Below are positions 24,309 through 33,675 of a DNA stretch of 64,000 nucleotides, in pieces. Within the stretch, counting starts at the first letter, position 1; every line of letters begins with the position of its first letter. Location of the stretch: contig JAJEET010000092.1 of NCBI GenBank assembly GCA_022820835.1, forward strand, positions 86,899-150,898. The letters run 5' to 3'. A program made the position numbers and the translations under genes. Below the pieces are notes generated by a model. It made no database searches and was not told the origin of the DNA. It saw only the letters and a program-made list of their open reading frames with translations. The DNA is from Candidatus Poribacteria bacterium (GTDB lineage: Bacteria; Poribacteria; WGA-4E; WGA-3G).

Positions 24309-25466
24309 ATGAACTCACACATCTACGATGCGATTGTCATCGGTGCTGGAGGGATGGGGAGTGCGTCCGCATATCATCTCGCTAAATCTGGTGCGGATGT
24401 ACTTGTCTTAGAACAGTTTCAACGTGGACACGCCTTCGGGAGTTCACATGGCGCGACCCGCATCATCCGTTTTTTCTATGATAAGCCTTTCTACACCGAA
24501 TTGATGAAAACCGCTTATGCCGAGTGGCGTGATCTTGAGTCCGTATCAGGAAAGCCGCTGCTTTTCATCACGGGGAGTGTATGTCTCGGTGGACGCAGGA
24601 ATTCCTATGGACAGTCTGTGCGGCGGAGTTTAGATGCCGCGGGTGTTAAATCCGAGTGGTGGGCTGCGACACAATTGACAGAACGGTTTCCACAGTTCCG
24701 AGTCTCAAATGATATGGACATCCTCTGGCAGGCGGATACCGGTTTTCTTCACGCCGCCGAGTGCGTTCTGACACACTTAGAATTAGCGGAACGACACGGT
24801 GCGACCGTCCAAGAGGAAACCGCTGTAACCGACATTGATTGGCAGGGGGATTTTCCGACTGTCTGTACGGATGACGGTCAGTTCCACGGTAGAAAGGTTG
24901 TTGTGACGGCTGGCGCGTGGACAGGAAAACTCCTCACGGCATTGAATCTCCCGCTCACTGTCACGAAGCAACAGGTGTGCTACTACCAACCCACAGACAC
25001 TGATTATTTCAAACCGAAACGGTTTCCAGTCTTTGCTGAAATGACAGCGGATGGCGAATTTCTCTATGGGGTCCCGGCTTTCGGTTCCGGCGTAAAGATC
25101 GCACGTCACGGAAGGGGAGAACTCGTCTCTCCCGATACATGTCAACGCACACCAGATACGGATTATATTACTCATATCGATGCTTATGTTCAGGAGCGCA
25201 TGCCAGGACTCGGACGCTCCACGGCTGCCGAAGTCTGCCTCTATACCGAAACCCCTGACGAAGATTTTATTATCGATAGACACCGGCAGTGCCCAGATGT
25301 TTTGGTTGCTGCCGGTTTTTCAGGACACGGTTTCAAGTTCTGTTCTCTTGTCGGACGCATTATGAGCGAACTTGCCATGAACGGCGAAACCGATTTTGAC
25401 ATCCATCCATTTTGTATTGACCGAGAACCGAATACCTCAAGTGGTATCCCAAGACTACAATCGTGA
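24309..25466 (+). CDS. Monomeric sarcosine oxidase / N-methyl-amino-acid oxidase-like flavoprotein
   Basis: 385 residues, the usual length. FAD-binding Rossmann motif IVIGAGGMGSASAYHLAKSG at 10-29, then GSSHGATRIIRFFY, typical of monomeric sarcosine oxidase. Near residue 310, AEVCLYTETPDEDFIIDRH contains the Cys that carries covalent 8-alpha-S-cysteinyl FAD in this family, and AAGFSGHGFKF follows. The reaction is expected to be oxidation of an N-methyl amino acid to the amino acid, formaldehyde and hydrogen peroxide. No strong Shine-Dalgarno; the gene starts 19 bases after the PhyH stop. Together with the creatininase-like gene it resembles parts of the creatinine-to-glycine route, although no creatinase is present. 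Confidence 0.88.
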   Translation: MNSHIYDAIVIGAGGMGSASAYHLAKSGADVLVLEQFQRGHAFGSSHGATRIIRFFYDKPFYTELMKTAYAEWRDLESVSGKPLLFITGSVCLGGRRNSYGQSVRRSLDAAGVKSEWWAATQLTERFPQFRVSNDMDILWQADTGFLHAAECVLTHLELAERHGATVQEETAVTDIDWQGDFPTVCTDDGQFHGRKVVVTAGAWTGKLLTALNLPLTVTKQQVCYYQPTDTDYFKPKRFPVFAEMTADGEFLYGVPAFGSGVKIARHGRGELVSPDTCQRTPDTDYITHIDAYVQERMPGLGRSTAAEVCLYTETPDEDFIIDRHRQCPDVLVAAGFSGHGFKFCSLVGRIMSELAMNGETDFDIHPFCIDREPNTSSGIPRLQS

Positions 25467-25604
25467 CACGGCAGAAAATAAAAAACAGGATTTTGTTTGA
25501 AAGAAACTGTGGACTACCAGTTAAACCAGAGGGCACAAAACTCCTCCGCCCTGCCGTTCGTGTCACGTCCTATAAAAAGTTTCGGCGGACGTATATGCGT
25601 CAGT

Positions 25605-26006
25605 TTATCGGTTTCTGTTTCGTTGTAGTTCCGCAATGTGGCTCATCTCGGCGACAAAGTTCACATCTGCGAAGCAATGTTGCTGAATGTAGTCGCGAAC
25701 CTCCGGAGAGTCGAAGATTAATTCAGAGTTGGGACGCGCCAGGTCGAACATGCTTTTGAGTTGGTTCTCTACGTCTTCGGCATCGGCTTTGGAGTCAGAG
25801 AGTTCGATGCCTAAACATTCAACATCCTCGGCGAAATAACGCTGCACCTCTTTGCACCGTTTGTGGTAGTTGCCACGCGCGATTTGTGAGATTCCGATCT
25901 TAATAAGATTACCGAGGGGCAATTTGTGAAAATAGAGGAAATATTGTTCCTTTTCGTCGTCGTCTAACTCGTCGAACGACACTTCATCGAAAGTTCTTTT
26001 TTTCAT
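25605..26006 (-). CDS. T5orf172/GIY-YIG-like domain protein
   Basis: 133 residues from the ATG at 26006, which has AGGGAA ten bases upstream; the frame continues to 26039 without support. The middle (YFLYFHKL, NLIKIGIS, YHKRCKEVQRYF) has the LYF...KIGxS pattern of the T5orf172 branch of the GIY-YIG superfamily, followed by a helix with ENQLKSMF. The N-terminus is acidic (FDELDDDEKEQ). It stands alone, convergent with the sarcosine-oxidase-like gene. Such domains occur in phage and mobile-element proteins. Call is by motif pattern only. Confidence 0.5.
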   Translation of the reverse strand: MKKRTFDEVSFDELDDDEKEQYFLYFHKLPLGNLIKIGISQIARGNYHKRCKEVQRYFAEDVECLGIELSDSKADAEDVENQLKSMFDLARPNSELIFDSPEVRDYIQQHCFADVNFVAEMSHIAELQRNRNR

Positions 26007-26076
26007 CGGTGTTCCCTTTTTTCTTGCTGTTGATGCCATTCGTGAAAAAAGTTTATGTTTCGTGTTTCGCAGGGTA

Positions 26077-26156
26077 TATCAAGTATTAACCCCTATCGAG
26101 TGGGTAGGCAGACACGCTACCAAGCGGTAATGCTGATTATGTCTGCCAACTTGATA
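26077..26156. repeat. 80-base nested palindromic element
   Basis: Outer inverted repeat TATCAAGT / ACTTGATA, inner inverted repeat GGCAGACA (26107-26114) / TGTCTGCC (26140-26147). Lies in the gap before the membrane-protein gene. No coding potential. Confidence 0.55.
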
Positions 26157-26298
26157 CTATCATTATACTATATTTTTCGACGAAAGTCAATCTTTTAACG
26201 TGCTAAAGCGGTCTCATATCCCCAACCTAAAGGAAACTTGATAAGAGATCCGCAAAGTTTGTGTTTTGAAGATGTGAAGAGTGATGAGGAGACTCAAA

Positions 26299-26754
26299 AT
26301 GACTGATTCTGTTGTTTCATTAACGTTGATAGGCACCGGTTGGATATTACTAATATTTGCTCTCTGGATCGGTGGATCGAAGTACACAAAATATTTTTTT
26401 GTGCCGTTTGTTGTTGTAATCCTTGTACCTATTCTTATCGCGATAGTGGGAGCGTTTTTTTCTCTTCTTGAATACGATGTCGGAACTGCTTTTCTATTCG
26501 CAATTGTGGTGCTTGTGATAGCCGGTGTTGCTTATTTTTTTATTTGGTCATTATGGCTGTTTACGATATACGATTCAAATAAAAAGAAAGACAAATTGAA
26601 CAGTAGTATTCGTCAACTGAATACAGAGATAAAAACCTATAGAGATAAACTTGCCTTGTCAATGGATGAAAGAGAGAGAAAAGTACTTCATAACAGAATT
26701 CGGAGATTGCTTCAAGTGAAGGAGCGAAAAAGAATCGCGCTTGAAAAGATTTGA
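26299..26754 (+). CDS. Small membrane protein with coiled-coil tail
   Basis: 151 residues. Three hydrophobic helices (about residues 7-24, 34-57 and 66-92), then a charged helical region (DSNKKKDKLNSSIRQLNTEI onward) likely to form a coiled coil in the cytoplasm. The ATG at 26299 has GAGGAG seven bases ahead; a GTG at 26281 is in frame but less well placed. Codon use is more AT-rich than its neighbours. Not recognised; no function proposed. It lies 44 bases ahead of the ceramidase-like gene and could share its transcript. Confidence 0.65.
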   Translation: MTDSVVSLTLIGTGWILLIFALWIGGSKYTKYFFVPFVVVILVPILIAIVGAFFSLLEYDVGTAFLFAIVVLVIAGVAYFFIWSLWLFTIYDSNKKKDKLNSSIRQLNTEIKTYRDKLALSMDERERKVLHNRIRRLLQVKERKRIALEKI

Positions 26755-26798
26755 TAAATCTTAATCCTTCACAATCTTCACATTAAGGAGAAGAGACA

Positions 26799-28148
26799 AT
26801 GCCAACAACACTTAAGGCAGGAAGCGCGACTGCGAATATCACGCCACCGCTAGGTGCGCGGATACCGGGCAGTTTTCGACCGAGATACGCTGAAGATGTT
26901 CACGATGAACTTTTCGCTAAAGCCGTCGTCATTGACAACGGCTCAACACGCGTGGCAGTTGTCACGTGTGACCTCATTGCGATCCCTGAGAAGATAGCAG
27001 ACGCAGCGAAAGCCCGCATCGCTGATAGATGTGAGATCCCGCCAGCGCACGTTATGGTGAACGCAACACATACACATACGGGTGTGGCTGTTGCGAATCT
27101 GCTTGGCGTTGACGAAGATGATACCTATATCAAGTCGGTGCCGCTAAAAATTGCTGATGCGGTAGAACTCGCTGTGCGGCGACTTCAGCCTGCCCGGGTC
27201 GGGTTCGCCAGTGTCAACGAGGATCGTATCACCTTTAATCGGCGCTGGCGTATGAAAGATGGCACCGTCCGCATGAATCCGGGGGTCAATAACCCCGATC
27301 TTGTGGAACCGACAGGGACCATAGACCCTGAATTGGCGATGATGTTCGTCGAAAGGGAAGACGGCACGCCGATCGCTGCTGTCGCGAATTTTTCGCTCCA
27401 CTATATCGGTACCGACAACGGTAACGCGCTCTCCGCGGACTACTTCGGTCATTTCGATCGGCTGATGCGCCGCTATCTCGGCGATACGTGTATTTCACTC
27501 CTCTGGAACGCCGCATCCGGACAGATTAACAATATCGACTTCAGTGGACAGACGAAATGGACAGCGAGTGGACATCGGCAGGCAGTGAAAATGGCAAACG
27601 TCCTCGCCGGACATTTCATCACCGAGATGCAGTTCATGGAGATGCACGGGACGCTTGATCTCAGTGGTTCTCTTGCGACGTTAGTGTTCCGACGCAAACA
27701 GATTACCGCTGAGGACCTCAAAGTCGCTGAGCAGGTATTGTCCGTCCCCGAAGGCACTTACGACGCTTACGAAACAGGTCCTTTCAGTTGGGTGGTTGGG
27801 CAGCCGATACCTCAAGCACTCGTTGATGTCTATGCCCGAGAATGCCAGCGTATCGCAAAACTTCCAGCACAAATGACAGCACCGGTTCAGGTCATACGTC
27901 TCGGTGAAGCAGCGATTGTGGCACTCCCAGGAGAGGTATTCGTTGAAACAGGATTTAACATCAAGTCGACATCTGATGCGAACCCGATGTTCCTGGTCAG
28001 TTTAGCAAACGGGTATATCGGTTATATCTGCACGGATAAAGCGTTGACAGAGGAGGGTGGTTATGAGACTTGGGCGGCGCTGTCGTCGTTACCGGATGTC
28101 GGGACAGTTCCGGCGATGGAAACACTGGTTGTTTCGTTATTGGAATGA
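26799..28148 (+). CDS. Neutral/alkaline non-lysosomal ceramidase-type protein
   Basis: 449 residues. Begins LKAGSATANITPPLG and contains VVIDNGSTRVAVVTCDLIAIP and VMVNATHTHTG, the metal-binding start of the neutral ceramidase N-terminal domain; later segments NFSLHYIGTDNGNALSADYFGHF and WNAASGQINNIDFSG also fit. There is no signal peptide, and the protein lacks the C-terminal Ig-like domain of true ceramidases, being about 200 residues shorter. It should be an amidase of the same fold with an unknown substrate. AAGGAG lies nine bases before the ATG. A hairpin at 28158-28182 ends the unit. Confidence 0.8.
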   Translation: MPTTLKAGSATANITPPLGARIPGSFRPRYAEDVHDELFAKAVVIDNGSTRVAVVTCDLIAIPEKIADAAKARIADRCEIPPAHVMVNATHTHTGVAVANLLGVDEDDTYIKSVPLKIADAVELAVRRLQPARVGFASVNEDRITFNRRWRMKDGTVRMNPGVNNPDLVEPTGTIDPELAMMFVEREDGTPIAAVANFSLHYIGTDNGNALSADYFGHFDRLMRRYLGDTCISLLWNAASGQINNIDFSGQTKWTASGHRQAVKMANVLAGHFITEMQFMEMHGTLDLSGSLATLVFRRKQITAEDLKVAEQVLSVPEGTYDAYETGPFSWVVGQPIPQALVDVYARECQRIAKLPAQMTAPVQVIRLGEAAIVALPGEVFVETGFNIKSTSDANPMFLVSLANGYIGYICTDKALTEEGGYETWAALSSLPDVGTVPAMETLVVSLLE

Positions 28149-28157
28149 AAAAAATAA

Positions 28158-28182
28158 GAGGTAGGCACGGGTGCCCACCTCT
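28158..28182. terminator. Probable bidirectional terminator hairpin
   Basis: GAGGTAGGCAC-GGG-TGCCCACCTC between the convergent ceramidase-like and glnB genes. A-rich DNA on its left side would give a U-tract for the minus-strand transcript; the plus-strand direction lacks one. Confidence 0.55.
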
Positions 28183-28204
28183 CCATAGGAAACAGTATAG
28201 AATG

Positions 28205-28594
<390 letters not shown>

Positions 28595-28639
28595 TTAATC
28601 ACTACGGACGAGCTTCTCTCAATATTTAGGAACCCGTCG

Positions 28640-28667
28640 GGAGGACGGATACGCGAATCCGACCTCC
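28640..28667. repeat. Palindrome between glnA and glnB
   Basis: GGAGG-A-CGGAT-ACGCGA-ATCCG-A-CCTCC forms a ten-pair stem with two symmetrical mismatches. There is no T-run after it, so attenuation, mRNA end protection or a repetitive palindrome are all possible. Confidence 0.55.
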
Positions 28668-28696
28668 AGATAGGTTTCAGGGAATCTTGACACGAT

Positions 28697-30112
28697 TTAA
28701 ATATCGTGATAGAGAAAGAACTCATACGGATGCGGCCGCATGTTGATTGCATCGACCTCGTTTTCACGTTTGTAATCAATCCAGACATCCAAAACATCTT
28801 GCGTAAATACGTCGCCTTTGAGGAGATATTCGTGATCCTCTTCTAAGGCATCAAGCGCATCACCGAGAGATACTGGCGTGGATTCAATATCCGCCAGCTC
28901 CTCTGGCTCAAGGTCATAGAGGTCTTTATCCAATGGTTCCCCCGGGTGGATACGGTTCTGTATGCCGTCAAGGCCTGCCAACAGTAGCGCACTGAAAGCA
29001 AGGTACGGATTACAGGACGGATCCGGTGTCCGGAATTCAATCCGTTTCGCCTTTTCACTCTTCGAATAGACAGGAATACGGACACACGCGCTCCGGTTCC
29101 GCTGTGAGTAGGCGATATTGACCGGGGCTTCATACCCTGGTACCAACCGTTTATAAGAGTTGGTTGTCGGAGCGATGATTGCACAGAGCGAACGAGCGTG
29201 TGTGAGCAGCCCCCCGATGTAATAGAGTGCTTCTTCACTCAGCAGTGAATACCCTTGCGGATCATAGAAGATATTCTTCCCGTTTTTCCAGATACTTTGG
29301 TGGACATGCATTCCGGAACCGTTGTCTTGGAAAAGCGGTTTCGGCATGAAGGTAGCGACTAAGTTGTTCGCGCGCGCCACATTCTTGACGATGTACTTAT
29401 ACAACGCAAGTTTATCACCCGTCGCCGTGAGTTCGCCATAACGGATATCAATCTCGCCTTGTCCTGCAGTTCCGACTTCATGGTGGTGTACCTCTACATC
29501 AATACCGGATTCCATGAGCTTCAGACAGATCTCAGAACGTATGTCCTGAAGTGTGTCCGAAGGTGGTACGGGGAAGTACCCTTCTTTGTAGCGCGGTTTA
29601 TAGCCGAGGTTCGGGTTCTCTTCACGCCCAGAATTCCAACTCCCCTCAACCGAATCAACGGAGTAGAAACCGGAGTGTTGGTTCTGTTCGTAACGAATAT
29701 CGTTGAGAAGATAGAATTCCGCCTCAGGGCCCCAATAACTGATATCACCAATTCCAGTGGACTGTAAATAGGATTCTGCCTTTTGTGCGATATAACGGAC
29801 ATCGCGTGTATAATTTTCGAGTGTAATCGGGTCTTTGATGTTACACGTGATGCTGAGTGTGGGTACCTTACAAACCGGGTCAATGATAGCAGTCGCTGGG
29901 TCTGGGAAGAGTAGCATATCGCTCTCGTTAATGGCTTGAAAACCGCGGATACTCGAACCGTCAAAGCCAGCCCCTTCTTCAAACAGGTCTTCGGTCAACT
30001 CTTCTGCCATCATCGAGAAGTGTTGCCACATCCCCGGCAGATCCATAAATTTGAGGTCGACTATTTTCACATCATGCTTTTTCGCAAGTGCGATCACCTC
30101 ACTTGGTGTCAT
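28697..30112 (-). CDS. glnA: Glutamine synthetase, type I
   Basis: 471 residues; ATP-dependent condensation of ammonia with glutamate. Typical segments: VKIVDLKFMDLPGMWQHF at the start, EGAGFDGSSIRGF, GPEAEFYLLNDI, GTAGQGEIDIRYGEL (metal-binding), FMPKPLFQDNGSGMHVHQS and the ATP-binding NPYLAFSALLLAGLDG region. Tyr399 in DLYDLEPEELADI matches the adenylylation site of GSI-beta enzymes, so covalent control through GlnE is possible. AGGAGG precedes the ATG. glnB follows on the same strand. Confidence 0.97.
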   Translation of the reverse strand: MTPSEVIALAKKHDVKIVDLKFMDLPGMWQHFSMMAEELTEDLFEEGAGFDGSSIRGFQAINESDMLLFPDPATAIIDPVCKVPTLSITCNIKDPITLENYTRDVRYIAQKAESYLQSTGIGDISYWGPEAEFYLLNDIRYEQNQHSGFYSVDSVEGSWNSGREENPNLGYKPRYKEGYFPVPPSDTLQDIRSEICLKLMESGIDVEVHHHEVGTAGQGEIDIRYGELTATGDKLALYKYIVKNVARANNLVATFMPKPLFQDNGSGMHVHQSIWKNGKNIFYDPQGYSLLSEEALYYIGGLLTHARSLCAIIAPTTNSYKRLVPGYEAPVNIAYSQRNRSACVRIPVYSKSEKAKRIEFRTPDPSCNPYLAFSALLLAGLDGIQNRIHPGEPLDKDLYDLEPEELADIESTPVSLGDALDALEEDHEYLLKGDVFTQDVLDVWIDYKRENEVDAINMRPHPYEFFLYHDI

Positions 30113-30698
30113 TACATATCCTCCTATTTCGGCATCGTTTGTGCGCCGAAACTTGTCATTGATACACTCTCTCGATCCAAAGACCGAGACGATAATCTAA
30201 TAAAACGGCATAGGGAAAACATAGCACGAAGCCCGGTGGTTTCCCCAAATTCCAGTTTTAATAACTCAAAAAAATGTCATTGGTTCGTCAACTGAACACT
30301 TAACTCACGCATTGACGAGCACCTTACTGAATACATAAGCAAAATTTATGCCAATCAACAGGAAACGAAAATCGCACGGTATTAATTGGCGAAAACGGAA
30401 AAAATCCGTGTAACATCACGAATTACAGCGTTATAGTAAACTGTAAAAATAAGTTTACAGTTTGTCAGGGAGCAACCCCACCACCACAGGCGAGGCTTGT
30501 ATCCTCGCCATTTTGTGAGTGTCCAAGTAATCGTAGGTTTTACTCAAAAAACTAAAAAGAGGTATAAAACTTGAGGCAGCTACGAAATTGTGCCCACGCG
30601 ATGCTTGAAAAACTTCAAGGTTTTGCTAAATTATTAGGCATAGCATTGCCCGTTTTTTGCGCATAGCACCACATATCTATGAGACCGCGATTTTCTGA
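30113..30698. other. Non-coding gap upstream of glnA with a decayed TATAGTA-type element
   Basis: No gene is seen. From about 30431 to 30545 lies a decayed element of the TATAGTA family: TTATAGTAAA on the left, GGTTTTACT on the right, with an inner stem CTGTAAA-AATAAG-TTTACAG and a GGCGAGG...CCTCGCC stem. The part nearest glnA is AT-rich and should hold its promoter, but no clear -24/-12 or -35/-10 pair stands out. Confidence 0.5.
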
Positions 30699-31283
30699 TT
30701 ATTCGTCCGAGAACTCAACATCTTTGGCGAATCGACTCGTTTCGGGTCCGTCTTGTCCGGCATATTTGTTTGCCGGTTTGAGTTGATACGGCACCCGCGC
30801 AGGCGATGAGAGTTGCGCAAAAGTAAAGGCACAGATCCGCATTCCTGGATATAATCTGACCGGCATGCGTCCGAGGTTCCCCAACTCTAAGGTCGGAATA
30901 CCGATCCACCCCGGATCAAAGAGTCCTGCCGTGCTATGGACGATAATACCGAGCCGCGCCAAACTACTTCTCCCTTCAAGCCTCGCCATAACATCGTCAG
31001 CTAATACGAGTTCCTCCTGGGTCGCTGCGAGGACAAGCTCACCCGGTTGTATCGTGAAGGCATCACCATCGGGAACATCAACTCTTCGCATCAAATCGTT
31101 AGCGTCAATCTCAGTGCGCAGATCAATATACGGATATTTGCTATGTTCAAACACACGAAAGGTGTTGCTTAATCTGAAATCAATAGAGCAACTACCGAGC
31201 TGCGTTTGAAGGTCTGGTTCCGGGGAAATTTTAATTTTTCCGGTCTCCATATATTTAATAATATCTCTATCTGATAAAAACAT
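30699..31283 (-). CDS. dcd: dCTP deaminase
   Basis: 194 residues. Trimeric deaminase giving dUTP for thymidylate synthesis. Begins MFLSDRDIIKYMETGKI; the active-site segments are LGSCSIDFRLSNTFRVF, LEGRSSLARLGIIVHSTAG (catalytic Glu and Arg/Ser contacts lie in and after this stretch), FDPGWIGIPTLELGN and MRICAFTFAQL. The frame starts at a GTG (31304) but the ATG at 31283 fits the family and follows GGAGGTCGGAAAG. It lies 20 bases after the GlcF-like gene. Whether it also acts as dUTPase (bifunctional type) cannot be told. Confidence 0.92.
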   Translation of the reverse strand: MFLSDRDIIKYMETGKIKISPEPDLQTQLGSCSIDFRLSNTFRVFEHSKYPYIDLRTEIDANDLMRRVDVPDGDAFTIQPGELVLAATQEELVLADDVMARLEGRSSLARLGIIVHSTAGLFDPGWIGIPTLELGNLGRMPVRLYPGMRICAFTFAQLSSPARVPYQLKPANKYAGQDGPETSRFAKDVEFSDE

Positions 31284-31303
31284 GATTTTCTTTCCGACCT
31301 CCA

Positions 31304-32638
31304 CTATTCCTCCGCTAAAAACACCTCCGGATCGATGCCACGATATGCGTAATCTAAGAGATTAACCGGATGCATCGCTTTCATAGATAAACCGTGTTTT
31401 TGGATGCCGAGTTGGATCTGAAGGAGACAACCGGGGTTCCCCGTTGCGACGATGTCCGCATTGGTTTCGGCAATGTGTGCCATTTTGCGTTCGAGAATCT
31501 CTTGTGAAAGTTCAGGTTGTGTGATGTTATAGATTCCCGCGCTCCCGCAGCACCATTCAGATTCGGCTAACTCAATCAACGCAAGTCCAGGTATCGACTG
31601 AAGGACTTTGCGCGGCTGTGCTTGCACACGTTGACCGTGAAGGAGGTGGCACGGTTCATCATACGTAACCCGTTTTTTGATTTCTCCGGTTGGTGGTATC
31701 ATCTCAATTTCGGCTAAAAATTCGCTGATGTCTCGCATTTTATGGCTGAAGTGTTCCGCCTTCTCTGCATAAGCGTGATCGTTCTCCAAGAGTGCTTCGT
31801 ACTCTTTAAGCGTTGCGCCACAGCCGGCAGAATTAATAATAATAGCGTCTAAATTCTCCTCCGCAAACGCGTCAATGTTCTGTTTGGCAAGTTCTGAAGC
31901 GACATCTCGCACGCCATTGTGAAGATGTAGTGCGCCACAACAGGTCTGCTTCCGCGGCGTAACCACTTCGCAACCGTTTTCTGTTAAGACGCGAATCGTC
32001 GCAACATTCGTCTCTGTGAAGACCTGATTCATAATACATCCGGGGATGAACCCGACGCGGTATCGCGTTTCGCCTTTAGCCGGTGTAATGTCGCGTATCG
32101 TATATTTCAGTTGCGGCGGCGGGATTTTCGGCAACAACGATTCCATCTCACCGAGCTGCCCCATTAGTTTCAGGACACCGAGTTTCTGAACCAGCCACCG
32201 GATGCCGAGGCGTTGGTAGAGCCACATCAATTCAAAGATGAGGTCCAGCCGTTCTTTATTCGGTAAGAGTTGTTTGAAGACCAAGTTTGTCCAGAATCGA
32301 TACGCTGCTGAGCGTGGTGCGTTCTGTTCATAGATGGCGCGCGCCTCTTCAAGCAGTTCCCCGAAATGGACCCCCGACGGACACGCTGTCTCACAGGCAC
32401 GACAATCTAAACACCGATAGATGTATTCCGACCATTCTTCGTTTAGCGGTGTGGCGTCCTCTTCTTTGAAGGCACTCCCCATCAAATAGAGTCTTCCTCT
32501 CGGAGAATCTGTTTCTAAGCCTAATTCTCGGTAGGTTGGACAGGTGGGTAGACAGAGTCCGCAGTGTGTACAAGCGTCCCATTTCTTCCAACTGAAGGTA
32601 TCTACGCCGATAAGCGGTTGTGTTTGTTGGTTGGCCAT
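31304..32638 (-). CDS. glcF: Glycolate oxidase iron-sulfur subunit (GlcF-like)
   Basis: 444 residues. Two 4Fe-4S ferredoxin motifs, CTHCGLCLPTCPTYRELG and CLDCRACETACPSGVHFG, are followed by two CCG domains (TCCGALHLHNG and EWCCGSAGIYN) typical of GlcF and heterodisulfide-reductase-like electron carriers. It would pass electrons from the flavin subunits GlcD/GlcE, which are not in the window. No clear Shine-Dalgarno. LarE lies seven bases upstream on the same strand; LarE serves lactate racemase, so a link to 2-hydroxy-acid metabolism is plausible for both. Confidence 0.88.
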   Translation of the reverse strand: MANQQTQPLIGVDTFSWKKWDACTHCGLCLPTCPTYRELGLETDSPRGRLYLMGSAFKEEDATPLNEEWSEYIYRCLDCRACETACPSGVHFGELLEEARAIYEQNAPRSAAYRFWTNLVFKQLLPNKERLDLIFELMWLYQRLGIRWLVQKLGVLKLMGQLGEMESLLPKIPPPQLKYTIRDITPAKGETRYRVGFIPGCIMNQVFTETNVATIRVLTENGCEVVTPRKQTCCGALHLHNGVRDVASELAKQNIDAFAEENLDAIIINSAGCGATLKEYEALLENDHAYAEKAEHFSHKMRDISEFLAEIEMIPPTGEIKKRVTYDEPCHLLHGQRVQAQPRKVLQSIPGLALIELAESEWCCGSAGIYNITQPELSQEILERKMAHIAETNADIVATGNPGCLLQIQLGIQKHGLSMKAMHPVNLLDYAYRGIDPEVFLAEE

Positions 32639-32644
32639 ATAGTG

Positions 32645-33478
32645 TTAAGAGATTTTAACGCCCTCGTTTAGGCTCCCGGAACGGTACCCCTGCAAATCGA
32701 GTGTGACGTGTGCATATCCGAGTGTTTTAAAGTGCGTGCTGATGTCGTGCCGGACGGTTTTTGAAAGCAGCGTCGAAATCTCTTGTGCTTCCAACTCAAT
32801 CCGTGCAAGTTCTCCATGGTGTCGGACACGGAATTGACGAATCCCTAAATCGTAAAGAAATTGCTCGGCGGCATCCACCTGTCGTAGTAACTCACGCGTG
32901 ATACGCATACCGTAAGGGAACCGTGAAGAGAGGCAAGCGAATGCGGGTTTATCCCATGTCGGGAGTTCCCACGCCTTTGAAATCTCGCGGATTTCTGCCT
33001 TCGTCAAGTTGACATCAATCAGAGGTGCTTGGATCCCCATCCGTTTTGCGGCATCCATTCCGGGACGGTGGTCGCCGACATCGTCTGGGATCGCGCCGTA
33101 GACAATCGTTCCTACGTCATATTTTTCAGCGATCGGACGCAGTTTATCGAACAACTCCGTTTTACAGAAATAGCACCGATTGGTCGGATTGCTTGCGTAC
33201 CCTTCCAAGTCCAACTCTTGTGTGTGGACGGTCTCGAATCGGATTCCGATCTGCTTGGCGATGTCTTGCGCGGCTCGCATTTCTCGGATCGGATACGAAT
33301 CAGAGATAGCCGTCACAGCGAGTGCGTCATCACCGAGCGCGTGTTGTGCTGCCTCCGCGAGAAATGTGCTATCAACCCCGCCTGAAAAAGCGACGATGAC
33401 CTTCTGATATGCGTGCAAGCATTCATAAAGTTGGTCAAGTTTCGTCTGTAGGAGCGGTTCAAGTTTCAGTTTTAACAT
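32645..33478 (-). CDS. larE: ATP-dependent sacrificial sulfur transferase LarE
   Basis: 277 residues. PP-loop VIVAFSGGVDSTFLAEAA near the N-terminus adenylates the pyridinium dicarboxylate intermediate; TNRCYFCKTELFDKL and AFACLSSRFPYG carry the conserved Cys positions, the latter the one that donates sulfur in the sacrificial LarE type. Needed to build the nickel-pincer cofactor of lactate racemase and related LarA enzymes. LarA, LarB and LarC are not visible here. A TTG at 33493 also lies in frame; the ATG at 33478 is preferred. The glcF-like gene follows closely. Confidence 0.88.
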   Translation of the reverse strand: MLKLKLEPLLQTKLDQLYECLHAYQKVIVAFSGGVDSTFLAEAAQHALGDDALAVTAISDSYPIREMRAAQDIAKQIGIRFETVHTQELDLEGYASNPTNRCYFCKTELFDKLRPIAEKYDVGTIVYGAIPDDVGDHRPGMDAAKRMGIQAPLIDVNLTKAEIREISKAWELPTWDKPAFACLSSRFPYGMRITRELLRQVDAAEQFLYDLGIRQFRVRHHGELARIELEAQEISTLLSKTVRHDISTHFKTLGYAHVTLDLQGYRSGSLNEGVKIS

Positions 33479-33540
33479 ACTTTTCAATAGCAAGTTTCGG
33501 CTTATAAATTACACCGAAATAGCCTCCGTATATAATACAA

Positions 33541-33657
33541 CGGTTATCGGTTAATCTCTTGTGGCAGTCGAGTTAACTATAGCTGCCACACAAACTTTCC
33601 TAACTGACAACTGACAACTGAAAGATTTTTTTGTAGAAAAAATCGTACTGATAACCA
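33541..33657. repeat. CAGTTATCAGTTAACAGT-type composite element, reverse orientation
   Basis: 117 bases with the same order of blocks as the reverse complement of 50242-50391: GGTTATCGGTTAA..., CTCTTGTGGCAG, CTAACTGACAACTGACAAC heptads, the ATTTTTTTGTAGAAAAAAT hairpin, and ACTGATAACC. Lies between def and larE. Confidence 0.75.
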
Positions 33658-33675
33658 TTCCTCAGGGTTCTGGTA

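Noticed and set aside
22627..25466. A full creatinine degradation operon
   Set aside because: No creatinase gene; the creatininase and oxidase families are broad, so only a partial analogy is claimed.
29521..29982. 153-codon minus-strand frame inside glnA in another phase
   Set aside because: Lies entirely within glnA and lacks any start signal.
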